Positions 1-13,541 of a stretch of DNA of 64,000 nt are shown in pieces. The notes under the pieces were generated by a model. The model saw nothing but the letters and a program-made list of their open reading frames with translations. It was not told the origin of the DNA and did no database searches. Each line of letters opens with the position of its first letter. Positions within the stretch are counted from its first letter, which is position 1. Made by a program: the position numbers and the translations under genes. The stretch comes from Himantopus leucocephalus (lineage: Eukaryota > Chordata > Aves > Charadriiformes > Recurvirostridae), in contig RSEF01000012.1 in assembly GCA_003993805.1 (NCBI GenBank), forward strand, positions 3,033,947 to 3,097,946. Reading direction: 5' to 3'.

Positions 1-29
1 CTGGGACGCAGCCCGCCTGCCTCACTCAC

Positions 30-136
30 CCGGAGCCGGCCGCGGTCGTGGCTTTGATGGAGCTGATGCGGAGCCGGTTGGCCGTATCCTTCAGGGCCTG
101 CAGGGTCTGCTGGTCGGGCTTGTGGTAATCCTCCAT
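30..136 (-). CDS. TKT: Transketolase, first coding exon (partial gene)
   Basis: This is the 5' coding exon of transketolase, the thiamine-diphosphate enzyme of the non-oxidative pentose phosphate pathway in the cytosol. Read on the minus strand, the ATG at 136-134 opens 35 codons plus two bases. The peptide begins [10 protein letters not shown] and contains [13 protein letters not shown] and ATTAAGS, which closely match the vertebrate TKT N-terminus. The exon ends in phase 2 (GG) before a good donor, gtgagt, at 29-24. In vertebrate TKT the next residues are the conserved HPTS segment, which would lie in exon 2 outside the window. Its paralogues TKTL1 and TKTL2 have different N-termini. Only the start of the gene is present, so function is assigned by family resemblance. 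Confidence 0.93.
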
Positions 137-171
137 GGGGGCGACGCAGGAGGGCGGCGGCGGTGGCACCT

Positions 172-200
172 GGGGCTGGGCTGGGCTGGGCTGGGCTGGC
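172..200. repeat. GGGCT pentanucleotide repeat in the TKT 5' UTR region
   Basis: About five copies of GGGCT (CCCAG-type units on the TKT transcript strand) lie about 35-65 bases upstream of the start codon. The repeat is short and perfect over most of its length, so its copy number may vary between individuals. Confidence 0.8.
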
Positions 201-251
201 GGCGCTCCGCGAGGGCTGTGGACAGCGCGCCGCAGCCGGGCCGTGCGGTGA

Positions 252-341
252 GGGGGGAGAGAGAGAGAGCGAGCGGGCGGGCGGGCGGGCGCCCCGCCTC
301 CCGCCTGTGCCGGCCCGGCCGCGCACACCGCCGCCGCCGCC
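252..341. repeat. GA, GGGC and CCG simple repeats in the TKT promoter
   Basis: A short GA run (257-269) is followed by a GGGC run (about 273-290) and, further on, about five CCG triplets (327-341). Together they form a low-complexity block inside the promoter island. The G-rich strand could form quadruplex-like structures, which may also have contributed to the assembly break further on. Confidence 0.75.
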
Positions 342-539
342 CGCAGCAGGGGAGGGGCGGGGCGGGCCCGGCTCGGCGGGGCCGACAGCGCCCCCTGTCG
401 GCGCCAGGAGGCGTCTGCGGGCGCCCGCCGGCGCCGTTGGCGCCATTTCCCCTCCCCGCCCGGCCGCTGGTGAGAGGGGGCGGCGCGGCGGCCCCTCACA
501 GCCCGGGGCGGTAAGCGGGGGCGGCCCTGAGGGCAGCGG

Positions 540-830
540 NNNNNNNNNNNNNNNNNNNNNNNNNNNNNNNNNNNNNNNNNNNNNNNNNNNNNNNNNNNNN
601 NNNNNNNNNNNNNNNNNNNNNNNNNNNNNNNNNNNNNNNNNNNNNNNNNNNNNNNNNNNNNNNNNNNNNNNNNNNNNNNNNNNNNNNNNNNNNNNNNNNN
701 NNNNNNNNNNNNNNNNNNNNNNNNNNNNNNNNNNNNNNNNNNNNNNNNNNNNNNNNNNNNNNNNNNNNNNNNNNNNNNNNNNNNNNNNNNNNNNNNNNNN
801 NNNNNNNNNNNNNNNNNNNNNNNNNNNNNN
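540..830. other. Assembly gap (291 N)
   Basis: A run of N from 540 to 830 interrupts the sequence just beyond the TKT promoter. GC-rich sequence abuts it on the left and AT-rich sequence on the right, so the missing DNA is probably the far edge of the CpG island. The true length may differ from 291. Confidence 0.98.
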
Positions 831-3800
831 AGAGTTTAAACAGACAACAACAGCAAAAAAAATCCAAATACTTCAGCTCTTGCTCACAAAACCTGGTATC
901 CCTGCACTGCACTCTCCGTGTATTTTGGCTGTTCTGTCCCCTGGTAGTTTGTCCTGAAAGCTGTATTATATGACAATATATTTTGTATTATTGTTTTTTT
1001 TTATATTTTAATATATATCATGACTAATATTTAAAAAATGTTTTAAATGCAAACTGTTACATCTAGTGAACTATCACTATCATTATCTAATTTCAGAAGA
1101 CAAGAGTGAGGCATACCATTTAACATTAAAAAACCTACACTTTTGCCTTCAAGACTGAAGACTTCGGGTTTCAGAAACAAAGGAAACAACCTGTATTTAC
1201 AAAGTATCCATGCTCACTCCACAAGTTGCAGCTAGAAAGTGACATGTGAAACCCTTAGCAAGGTAAGATAAAACTTTCTTCCATAAACTAACCACTTTGT
1301 TGGAAGAAATAAAAGCAGACACCGTTCCTTTAGCTTAAGTGTTTTCTTAAACTGCTCCATCAGTTGTCTTTTCAAAAATCCTTTTATTAAAAAGACCTCA
1401 GAAGAAAAACTAGACTGGAAACAGGCTATATGCCAGGAAGAAGGGAAAAACAGAGCCAAACAACCAAACTTGACAGTAGCAAAGTGCAGAGTTCACTTTA
1501 GCAAGCACTATACAAAGGTTAGTTGCTGCAACTGCCATTTGCTATACTCCACTCTGTATTCTACTTTAAAGTAATTAGGTAGGCCAAGTACTTTATTTTC
1601 TTTTTGCAGAAGCAGAACCAGTTACAGATCATTTAATTTCAGTAATACACTTTGAAGTGATATGGACTGTAAAATTGGGATATGGAAGAGCCTGATGAGA
1701 ATTGCGTAAGCCTTGGTTTAAATTTAGGAACTCTGAAGATGTGGCCTATAATGCCAAGAAGCTTCCAATGGCAGAGCAACGCCACCTTAGAGCAGAGAGC
1801 CAAGAACTGAAGTAGTTAATGTACTTCAAGGGTCATTGTGCAGATCTGCTACTGTCTCAAGGTACAGAAAGACATGTCATATACCCTGTAATGGGCTATG
1901 TCTAAACAGCTACTTAAAAATTAAATAATACTTGATAGCTTGAAATTAGGTAGTTGTGTAGGAAATCACATCAAGGAGAGCCTAGCTGAGGAAACATAGA
2001 AAAAGGACTGCCAGACATGGTGGAAGCAATCAACAGCCATTCTTAGTAGCACTTTCCCCACAATATTCCTGTTGACGTCCACTTTGGTTCAACAATACAT
2101 GGACTTCTTTTATCCTCCTGGAGCTATGATGCCCAAAGGAATATGGTCAGTAGGGGGACTATGAAAGGTCTCAAGAGTTACAGTAGCATCTACAAGAGAA
2201 TTACTGATTTAGGGCTCCTCCTTTTCAGATTTTCAACTATCAAACCTACCTTAACTATTGGAGAAGTAACAACAATTCAAACTTTAAGTTCCCCATAAAA
2301 GATCCTTAACTGAGCCTTATACTTGCTATATACCAGCAAATGTCTTGCCAGAGATCTGGCTGTGCCATAGCATCAAATAGGCCTAAAACTCAGTCTAATC
2401 TTGTAGAGTGAGGGTTACCAACCTCTGCAAGCAAGTTACACGGCTTTCCTTCTTCTCCTTTGTCCTTTCTTGCATCCTTTCCACTACCTCTTAGCCTTTC
2501 TCAAGGCAACATCACATTTGATTCTGTCTGCAGCCATATGGTCGGAAGGTAAGTCTAAAGTAGCTTGAGCCAGAAGTACAGTCAAATCTGGTGATCATCC
2601 TTGCTTACTGTGCTTTGGCTTGCCCTGCAGAGCAGTCTCAGAGCTCATTAACTGGATTCCTTTCAAATAAAGATGAAACAGAAGATTCCGTCTGAGAAAG
2701 CAGCTAATACGCCCCAGCCATTAATGAGCATTCAGTCCAACAGGACTAACAAGAGCTAGTCTGGAGCAGAATTCAAAAAACACATGTAGTGTGGATGTTG
2801 AGTCTTCAGCGCAGTCTCATGCGCTCTATAGACCTGCTATACTGGAATCTCCTACCTGCTAATATAGATGGAGCCAGAGAAGCAAGTTGCTAGCACAGAA
2901 GCATTTATTAGCTTGAGCTGTGATCCATGCTTACTAACGAAGAGCAGTTGTTAACATACTAGCTGTGCTAGGGAGTGAATAGCATTTTTTTTCCTCTCAC
3001 ACCTGCTGTTTAAACGCTGTTCTTTAGACAGATGTTGACAGCTGGCTCAACCATCATCTCAGTGACATGGATAACTTCATGGCAGTTAAGCGAGGTTAGG
3101 CAAGATAACTTGGTCTACCCTAATCTGTGGTTTAGAAGAGGTGCATTAAGTAAATTCAAATGAGGCCAAGCATAAGTGAAATAATGGCTATGATACCAAA
3201 CTCCACAGTATTCAGTGTTGACTGAAGATACATTAAGAAAACATGGCTGTACACCCTTCCAATTTCAGCTGCAGACAGTAAGTTTGCAAAAACTTCAAAA
3301 ACACCTTTGCATCAGGAAACAAAAAGCTTGTTTTAGAGATATGGGTACTTCATCCTTCTGGATGGCTAGTAGTATCTATAAACACAGTAGAAAAATATCA
3401 TAATGGAAACAGGCATCATGGGAACAATCAAACCAGTAATTTCTACACTATGTTTTTTGCTTCTAATAGATTCATTTACTCCATGTTTCATGTATATATA
3501 GTGCGATTAAGACGAAAGCATTGCCAGGCTGTTACTGTTTCTCTCTGCATATATCATAGGTAGTGACAAAGTGAGATAACACTCAACTAAAATAAAGTTC
3601 AGTCACTCCCTGCTCCTTAGTCAACATCCTTCGTTTTCCCTCACGGTTCTTTTAAATATACACTGACTAGATCATAGCCTCAATTTTACTGGCTTTATTA
3701 TTCATTCTTTGGCTGAAGAGTAAGGCCTGTGATCAAGTCTCTGTGATTACAGTGAAGATGTGCCCTTGAATCTTCATTTTAAGGATGGGTCCTTCACAAA

Positions 3801-6800
3801 CTGTCTCCCACGTGTACTGCAGCAGTAGCAATCCTATCAACTGCCTTCTCAGGCTGCACATGCGGTGCTTTCTTTTTTCCCCTCCTGTAAGAAAATAAGG
3901 GGGATGATCTGGTTAAGAACAGCATTACTATGGCTCATAACTTAGTTTCCTCCATTGTTATCTGGATGGTAGAAAGACATTAAGATAGACTTAGCTTAGA
4001 TAATGTCATTGGCAGATTACTGGCTGCAACTCACCCTCCTTTCCCTGAATCCCCATGCTGCATCACTGAGTGCTTATTTATGGTATTGTGTTGTTAAAAC
4101 AGCAGCTCAAGCATACACAGGATGAAATTCCACCTTGTGTCAGTGCCTCCACTTTGATCTACTGAAGTGGCATGTTATTTCTGCAACTTTAACCAAGCGT
4201 GACTGACTGTAAAGCAATAGCTAAAGTCATGGTATACATTGTGTACAACAGTCAACATTTCTTCCACATTCTTGGCGTTTGCCTCTGAAACCACATACAA
4301 TATGATTAAAACAGGATGCAAATGAATGGACAAACAGTCTTGCTTCAGTATATACAATCATATCTCATTAGCTTCAGTATTAACTACTAGACTAGACAGC
4401 TTCTTAAATACATACACAGGACAATTGGATTTTTTCCGTCCCCTCCTCCACACATTGCACAGTCAGGGCATTATGTGCAGTAGAAGCATGGAAGCTGAGC
4501 TATGGCTGTCATTTGCTGAGATACTGCAAAAATGCATTGCTGACATAAGTAGATGCAACCCTGTTTACCAGAGCAGGAGCTGCATGCACTCAGCACTGCT
4601 GGAATCCAGCCATTTAGCTACTATGGGGCTACAGGCCCAATTTTGCCTTAAAAACTTTCTCAAAGGAAATTCCAAAATCAAAGTCTAGTGAGAACGCTGA
4701 GTGGTTAGGTAGCTCATTACCTACAAAATCCAAACAACAGTGAGAAAAGAAAATGAGTGGCGGCATGGGAGGAGACCAATGGGCTGTGCAATTGCAGTTT
4801 AAGCACTGTACAGATTGCAAACTGTACTGCAATCTGTCGATCACTGCTGGCATGGATTGTAACCTTGCTAGTCCTGAACATCTCTGTATAGGGTTTAATT
4901 TCATTTGCAGGGTACCTTAAAAAAAGACAAGTTATGGTCTGGAATTCCAGTCATTGTAGTCTGGTGTATGGGAATGTAGTACATTCTCAGACCAAATCTG
5001 CTGCAGCTTTTCCAGAGATTCAGTCCACGCTGTCATATCTTACTCAAAACAAATTCTGTTCTTTTGTCAGTGATAGCAAGTGGTTTTAGTTAAGCGCAAG
5101 TGCACACAAGTAAACACCCTGTGAAAAGAATATTCAGCAGGCTGTGAAATAATGATCAGCTCTGCAGTTCCAACTGGAGCATGAAAAACACTTTAAACAT
5201 CCTTTAGCTTCCATAGAACAGCAGTTGTGTCTGCTACGCAGGCTACAAACCGCTATAACCAGCAACCTGGAAAAGGCAAGGTTCTCATGCAGCACCTGAT
5301 GCAGAAATATCCAGACAGGGAAATGAATTCACCTTTGAAGTCCATAAGAGCAGGACACAAGAAAGAGACACGTATATGCAGAACATATTCATAATTCAAC
5401 TCAGCTACAACCTTCTCCTCGGATACAGCTGACAAAGTAATCTGCCAAAGGAAAACTGTTTATGGAAAGCTTCATAACAGACCAGACCATTTTTGAGCTA
5501 CAGGCAGCCAAATGTTGGATAAAAATAATTTTAAAATCGTAGTAATTTTTATATTGCCTCTAAACAAAATGTCATTTAGTAAAAAAAGACTGGAAAACAA
5601 ACTAAAATTTGCATAGTTTCCAAAATATTATGGCAATTTTATGACACATGAAAAATTGTTCAGATTAAACCAAATAAGTTGAGACAAGTTTATGTCTCTC
5701 TCTCTACAAAGAGACTTGTTTATCCCTATCTAGCATGTAGTCTATCAGAGAGAAAACAAATCATTGCATGTCTCGCATAGTTAGAAGGAATTCACTGTGA
5801 CTGGTTTTGCTAATTGCTCTGCTCTTTGACGATATTTAGGGAAGTATTTCTGCTATCAATGCAACAGAACTACAATATTTAAACTGAAGCTTGTAACGCT
5901 AATACAGCAATATTTGAAGGTATTTGGATTAGCTTTATTTAACCAATTGCTGATATTAGTATTTATAAAATTTTTGTAAATTTACAAACTGAATTTTCAC
6001 TTGTTGCAATTTCTTCCTATTATCTGTTAAGATAAATATGAAATACTTATGTAGATGAGTTTGAGGCATTTGCCTGCATCTATGCTTGAAAGACCTACTG
6101 AATACATAAACATTCCACATCACTTCATCACATTTGCTTTCTCTATTTGATTCTTAATAACCTAGCTTCCATAACACTTACTCTTCAAACAAGCAGGGAA
6201 GTTATTAGTCACTTTAGACTCTGTTTAAATTAGTATCTGCATTCAAATAACTGAATTTGCTAAAATTAAGAAAATAAAGTTATTGATAACATGCTAAGAG
6301 AAATCTCTCAAACAGCAATGCTTTCATAGGTTGTGTAAATTTAGAAAAAAGGTAGGAGACACAGCTATAATGACCAAATAAAGCAGGATTTATTTGTGCT
6401 GTAATTTATATGGAAAGAAACAAACTGAAAGAAATTTTCTTCAGCTTGTCCTCTGCAACACAACAGGCTTTGACTATTCCTGCCCTTTGAAAGAACAGCT
6501 GCATTAGAAGCCCTTCAAGAAGGGAACTGTTCAAGAATGGATGAGATGGATTTATGCCAAAGCATTCTCTAATTATGCAGACCATTATCCATCACCAGCA
6601 CATCCCTCCACATGTGCAAAAATACAGTGACTTCAGTTGTACATTGAACACATTGTTCAGCTAGTCTTCAGTAATAACATTACTTAGCTGCTAATGAATT
6701 TAAAGTAAAAAAAAAAAAAGAAAAATAAAAAACCCTCCTCCAATTTCTTTGCAGCATAGCTTCAAGAATTGCGAGAAATAATGATATGTACTACATGGAA

Positions 6801-9800
6801 ACAAGTATAGGTGTAGTAGTAAGATCAGGCTGTCTTTTTTATCTAATATGAAGCTACAGATGGAGCTACACCAGAGGCCTGTGGTCAGTCACTATGTAGT
6901 GTGCAATCTACATTACTTTCACATCTTTCATCTTAGCAGTTTCCTTCACAGTGCTATCCTCGTATCTGCAGAATATTGATTTATATTTATTTTCAACCCC
7001 TTATTAAAAGTGCTGCATGTGTTTCTAACCAAGTCTTTGGATTTTTTGTAAGGGCTTCTGTTGTGGTTTGGTTTTCCTATTCAATCATTGTGAAGCAGAG
7101 AGCTCTCCTTATAATGGCTGCCCTGTGTCTTCCATCTTCAAGACTACACCAGGAGCAGGGCTTGCTGTAAACCACAACAGATTCTGTACACATCTAAATC
7201 CTGCAGGCTTTAATTTCACCCTTGTATCTCAGTTCTCGTGGTAAGTTTAAGATAGCAGAAACCTCCTTTACAGCAATTTTGTTACATGGGAGAACTGTGC
7301 CCCCAGAGAATAGAAGCTAATTTATTTGATGCTTAAAAAGTAAACTAGAGAAGACACTTAGCATTATCCATAAGTCTCAGGTCTACACAAGAAAGTCAGA
7401 TGGATAACTTGCTAAGCCTTTCCCATCCCTCTTATGAACCACAAGAAGTAAAGCAGGATGTGCAAACCATATGCTCTCTAAATTAAGACCACAGAGTTTT
7501 GCATACATGAGACAGGCTGCGAGATCTTTGCTCTGTAGATGCCCTTAAAGCTTCTTGACATATTTATGAGGAGAAAAAAACCCGCAACTTGTGCATTTAC
7601 ATCACATACCTGCATATTTTCAAGTAAGGCCTAAGGGCAAATGCCTTCATTTCAGCCAGCACATAAAGAAAGCTTATTCCTTTGTGGTTATATTCCCCAA
7701 GGTTGATTTTGAAAAATGGAGCTTCTTGAATTTTAAAGAATGGATTATGGTAGAAATATTTTTAAAGGTTTATTTAAAATGAAAGAAAAAGGGCAACTAG
7801 GTATGAGCAGCCTTGTTCTACGTAGCAGATTTTAAGCTGTGATGTGAGGCCATAAAGCAAAGATAAAAATTAGCTACCACTATGAGTGAGTCAACTCCAT
7901 TATGCTGCTTCATAACTGGAGGTTATAAAAACCCCATATCAGACCTAGCAAATTATGTATTGGTACCTCAAGAATTAGAGAAGGGAAATCACAAACCAGT
8001 CTGTTTTGGAACACACCCTGAAATATTCTGGATTCTTACTGGCAAACCACATTTGAGCTTTGGAAATACCTGAAGACATACAGCAGTACAGAAACAAAAC
8101 TGTAACTTAAATTTTTCTGAGCTTCAGGAAATACCTTCGCAGGCCATACTTGTCTCTACATTATTCCCTTTTGTACTCTTGCTATTCCTTCCCTTGTTCA
8201 CTTCTCAGGAATCTTCTATTCACTGGTCCTTCCCCTTTCATTTTATTGCAAGTGCTCTTTCAAAAATGCAGCAACTGACAAAAATATTCTCTCTTCACTG
8301 CCCTCTTTTCCCAATGCTTTTTGAACCTAATTAGGAGTCTCATATGAAGAAGATTCTAAGAGGAAATGAAAAATTGTTGCATAACTGACAAAGATGAGCT
8401 TTACAGTTAACGGCCATATTTCAGCTACAGACCTATCACTGAAGTTTAACTGTCCTAAATTAGTACATCAGTTCAAAAGTAAATCCCTCAATCATACAAT
8501 CTGGAAGAGAGAAAAAAGGTGATTCACATTTGAAGTTGTGTGAAGATAGGAGAAAAATATTCCACTATTGGGCACTGAAAGTAACCTTCAAAATTGTTTA
8601 ACATACATTATAATTTCTAATATTTTAGATTTCAGATTAGGTCACTAAACAGAGTAGTTTACCTCAGCTATACTGAAGACTGCATTTAGTGATTTGACTG
8701 CATCCTGTTCATAAATGAAGAAGAGTTGTATGAATGACAGGTTTCTTATTCTCTATACCAGTGTTAATCCCCCAATAACTTGTATATCGAGAATGAAGTA
8801 CAGTTGAACCCTTACCAAATACATGAGTCCACTGATGTCAATTAATTTGGCCCACGAACACGAGCTACAACTTTGTTTAAAAAGCCAGTTGTTATTTCAT
8901 TCTGCAAGCCTGCAAATAAAATTTGAAATTTAGTGGCCGAGTTTTAGGAAGCCTAAGGTTTACTCCTTGATTCTATCTAGTGCTGTATCACCATGACATT
9001 AGGGATTGACTTTATGCTCTCATGCGCTCTCAGAAAACATGACTGTAGAGCACACACTAGCAAGAGAGAAAAGGCAAGAAGTATTTTGGTCTGCATAAAT
9101 TTTTTGTGCAGTGCCTGGTTTAGCTGCAGCTACACATAGCAAATCAGAAGTATTCTCTTATTTCCAAACCAAAGGGGAGTACTTCACAGGAGTAACAGTA
9201 ACAAGGAATACCTGGATCCAGAGAAGACAAAAAGGTTAACAGCATCAACAATGGAAAAAAGAAGCTTCCTCAGTATTTACCAAACAGGCAACACATCTAA
9301 CATAGAATTGAAAGTTAGATTCTAGGTCTTAGCTGTTTCCACTTTTTCCTCAATTACCTTACAGTAAATCCACGACTTCTGTACTTGTTTTGTATGGTAG
9401 TTTTCTATTAGAAGAATCTTCTTCTGTATATAGTACAATATTATGTATTGTATGCCAGTTCAATATTAACTACTAGAGCAGCAAACACCATTCTTCAGTG
9501 GCCCCTCCTGACATTTGGCGCGCCTTGCAATCTCCAACTCTTACGAGTAGTTAGAATGGGAATAAGCATCTAGCTAAGATAAGGGACTTTGGCATAAGGT
9601 TTTGTTTAACTTCAAGATCTATTCAAACAGAACTTCTGCTGTGGTGTTTTCCTCCTCATCAGCTTCCCTATTTTACTTTGTGAAATTCGCATTGATCAGT
9701 TGCATGATACCAACCAGCTGTGGTAAGAGACCAACTGCGATTTCCAAAGCCTATGATCAGAGACCAACACTGGATTGAGTATCATATGCCACATCTAGAC

Positions 9801-10194
9801 TGTTGAGAGAGGATACCATAAAAAAAAGTGCTAAGGAAAGGCACTAAAACCAGTTACAGTTGTACTTATAAGACAGTGAACTTGCAGCTGCATTTCTTAA
9901 CGTGAAAGGAAATTGGTCTGCTTATCAAACTCAAAATGCAAGCCTACTGACAGCAATAGAGAGGATCGCCAGAAGCTGTTACAAGTGACAGATGCTATTC
10001 TCAACTGTCCTTCAAGCAGACATGCTGCATTTTCTTTAGTGAATGAATGTAATTTGATTTTGGCCCCAGTATGAAGTAAGGAGTTTGAGTTTCTTCTCTG
10101 AAAAATATTAACCCTAAATAAAATCTGAACTTAAGTTTCTAGCAGGCTATTAGCTCTAGAAATAAAAGGAAGCATTGGAAGATTTTTGGAGGTG
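831..10194. other. TKT-DCP1A intergenic DNA, no gene seen
   Basis: This AT-rich stretch separates the TKT promoter from the inferred 3' end of DCP1A. Open frames are short, with the longest at 120 codons (4326-4688, plus strand). None has recognisable protein content or flanking splice logic. Short poly-A/T runs occur, for example near 6707-6720. No transposon, RNA gene or coding exon was recognised. Confidence 0.6.
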
Positions 10195-10215
10195 CTGAAA
10201 CATTTGTTTTGAAGT

Positions 10216-10221
10216 TTTATT
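10216..10221 (-). terminator. DCP1A: Candidate DCP1A polyadenylation signal
   Basis: The minus strand reads AATAAA here. Cleavage would be expected about 10-30 bases further on, near 10190-10205. The downstream GU-rich element is not strong, so this is a plausible distal site rather than a proven one. Confidence 0.4.
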
Positions 10222-13200
10222 ACAAAAATATATTTGCAAACATACAAAATTTTGGATGAAAAAATGCTCATTCTTAAACATTTATGCAATAACTTAATAA
10301 CTGCAAACATACATAGGTGCTATAAAATCCATACCATACCAAAAACGTTAATGATGCAGTATCTATGTTTATTGACTTACAATTATTCTTATTCCTGGTT
10401 TCCAGAAATCTTTCCTGAAGTCCCCCTTCCCTGTGGTCTTCATTTTGAAAGAACATGCAAATGGGTACAACTGGTGCATCCACAAAAGTGGCAAAACTCA
10501 GAAATTACTAAAAGCACATAATGTACATTAAAAAACTTAACTAACCATATGCCCATACACTGAATAGATAAAAATAAATACACCACCAAATTAGAGATAC
10601 TGCAATTTTTCCAACTTGAAGTGAAGGGAAGATATTGCATCTTAACATTTTTGTTACATTGCCAGACAAAACCGAGGTGATACATATTGCACACATTCCT
10701 CCTGTTAAGATATGCTGTACAAAGCAACCCAAATACCTGGCAAAAAGGTGGATGATTTGTTTAGAATACTTTTAAAAAACAAGAAGTCCCAAATTAAAGT
10801 TCATTTTCAAAAATATTTCAGAAATTGTATCAGTGATGACACGTGGCATAACAGGTTTCAGATATACCAAAATGAAGCAATTAGAAATGCAAGCAAAAAT
10901 GAGATACATCCAGCAGTAAGTTTTTAAATATTATATTGAGAATTTATACACAGAATTAAACATTTTATATGAAATCAAGATGAATCACTTATTTTTTTTA
11001 ACTTTATTCAATCATTCTGCAAATCTTGTTTAATTTGGAAAGATATACTGCTTCTAAGTTAATAGCTGTTAGGCACCTTTCGTATAAACTTTGCATTATT
11101 AAATAGCAGATAAAGTCTAACTACAAAACGGAGAATTTTGATTTTCTGAATAATTCAGCAGCTATAGGTTTTAAAACTGTCTTTGATTAGGTTTGAGTTT
11201 GGTTGGGGTTTTTTTTGTTTGTTTGTTTTAAAGTGACTTAACGCTAGCCATGAAACACATGCTTAGATAACACAATTAATTTGGGGAGTATAGTCTCAAC
11301 TAATAATCTTAATTCTCATAGGTAAAATCCCATTAAGACAGCAGTTTTTTTTTAAAAAAAATTAAACAAAAATCACTTGAAAATGGTCACAATAATTTCC
11401 TGTGATGACCCATGGTAACTTGCTATGCACTAGCTATTCCTACATGTGGCTAACATCAATCAAGGTCTTTGACAAGCTGGCAATTTTAGATTTATACAAG
11501 AAGTTAAAATAATCAGGAAAATAAAGTTTTTAAATAACGCAGTCCACATTAAAAAAAATAATTCAAATTTTACACTGTAGTTGAGCTTGTGTTTTACAAC
11601 GCAACTTTTCATTAAAGAGGTTTATCTGTTAAATCCACTACCCTGGCACTTTTCATAAGTAACAGACTGTAACTCTGCGGTGTATTGGATGACACCTTGA
11701 TTGGTTCCAGTGTCTGTTGGCTACAAGTAGAGAGGTTAAAACAAACACATGCAGGTGATCAAGATGAACAGGTTTGCTTGTTGTAAAAATGCCTGCCTAG
11801 TAACTACGATTTCAACTCTGTTTCTCTTCCAATTCATTTTGAAAGCTGGGGGGGGTGGGTAAGTAAACCAATAATGTAAGTAAACCACTTGTTACTAGTA
11901 CACTAGAAAAACAAAGTAAAGATCTGCTAACTGCTTGTGGGGGTTCCTGGACAGCTGGAAACAAGTTAAGGTATTCAAAGTAGAGTCAAACTCTCGTAAC
12001 AGCATTGCTACTCTAAACAGTATTACTTTTGTCAATTGTACATGACTGAAGAACTCAAAATACAACTCCTTCCTATCGTATCTATAGATCTTTGGATATG
12101 ACTGTATTTAGCAAACAGAACAAATATGCACTAGCAGCTTCCAATATTTCTATTCTTAGAAACTTTTACCAAATCTTCCTTCGAAGAAATGGGAAGCTGT
12201 CTGTAAGAAGTGAGAAGTTATGGACTTCGTCTTTGCTAAATCCAGATAAAAAGCAAGTCTCTATTTGGTTTAGGCTATCAATTTTTGTTCAGAGGAACTG
12301 CTCATTGGTTTGTCCCTTTCAGTGAAAGTTTTTCTAGAAAACCCAACAAAACAAATTAGTTTAGACCTTAGATCTAATTTGAATCTCATTGTTTATGCGC
12401 ATACACAGTATTGTAACTCTAGAATTTATACAGAAAGCTCCTGTCTTATTTAACAAGGCTGTTTATATTGCTGAATTCAAATGCTACCATTAAAGCCAAT
12501 ATATTTCTTGATGAATGTGCATGACATTAGCATCTTTCCCTGAATTTTGCACATTTTTCTAACAAAATACCATATATTTTAACTGGAAACACCAAACTCA
12601 AAGGCTGAGAAGAGCTTTTCAGAAGGCAGGTAGTGCTAAACAAAGTATGTTTTCTACTAAAAAGCTATGAAAAAACTAAAATAGATCAAATACATAAAAA
12701 TGTAAATATTTGTTGTATCTAAAACATACCGATTTGTGAACAAGTCACAATTAAAGCTCAATTACTAGCTTCCAACGAAATGCCCATGCACCTTGACTAC
12801 ATCAACATCAACTAATCCTTAGGATATATATATATAGATATATGTTGTAAGGAGCCAAACAATTTTTTTCTTCATATTTCAATAGTGCTTGAGGGAAAAG
12901 AAAGAAGCAGTGCATCATAACTTGCTACAGGTTATCTTTTTACTCAATAAACCAAAACTTTTCTACTGGAAAAGCATCCTTTAAAACTACTATTGCTAGA
13001 AAAAGTTGGGACCTGAAGTCTTATTAATTACCTTCGCATGCCTTTAAGAAATAAATACAAGCCATGGGTAAAACAACACAGCAGCATAAGAAACTATAAT
13101 TAGATTTTTTCTGACTTCAAATGGGAAAGTATCCAGTTAAATTCTTACATTAGGGAATTACTAGATCACATATAAGAAGCATTTTAATTAGATATACTTC

Positions 13201-13474
13201 AGACTATGAAGTGTGCACTAACAATCTGGGGAGAGGGCAACAGAAGAAAAGCATGCATTTGTTCCCCATCTGCATAGTTTTCAACACTGCAGTTCCAATA
13301 CAACTGAGGAATGAAAGCCAACTACGACATGGTCTGCCCTTAAGCTAAAAGGGAAACAAAGTATTTAAATTATTTCAAACACTGCTGAAGAGGGAGAGGG
13401 CCTTCCAGTGGTGGTCTCCTATCTACAAGTTTAAAACGAGAACTTCAACATGCAGCAGAACTACTCTGTTGCTT

Positions 13475-13541
13475 TAAAAACAAAAAAAAAACCAAACAAA
13501 AAACCAAACAACACACCACCACAAACAAACCAAAAACAATC
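13475..13541. repeat. A/C-rich low-complexity tract
   Basis: The plus strand is almost entirely A and C (CAAA, ACCAAAC and CACC units). On the DCP1A transcript strand it is a G/U-rich tract in the 3' UTR. Similar tracts occur at 35497-35580 and 47869-47930. Confidence 0.7.

Larger units (their letters stand above)
137..539 (-). promoter_or_regulatory. TKT: TKT 5' UTR and CpG-island promoter (partly in gap)
   Basis: This stretch is extremely GC-rich and full of CpG dinucleotides, starting directly upstream of the TKT ATG and continuing into the assembly gap. It contains several GC-box-like GGGCGG runs and no clear TATA box, which fits a housekeeping CpG-island promoter. The transcription start cannot be placed from sequence alone. 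Open frames seen here on both strands are explained by the low stop-codon density of GC-rich DNA. Confidence 0.75.

Noticed and set aside
122..957. Long plus-strand open frames over the TKT promoter
   Set aside because: They run through GC-rich sequence with few stops and through the N gap, so they carry no coding evidence.
4326..4688. 120-codon plus-strand open frame left of DCP1A
   Set aside because: No recognisable protein content, no splice context and no promoter. A frame of this length can arise by chance in several kilobases of intergenic DNA.
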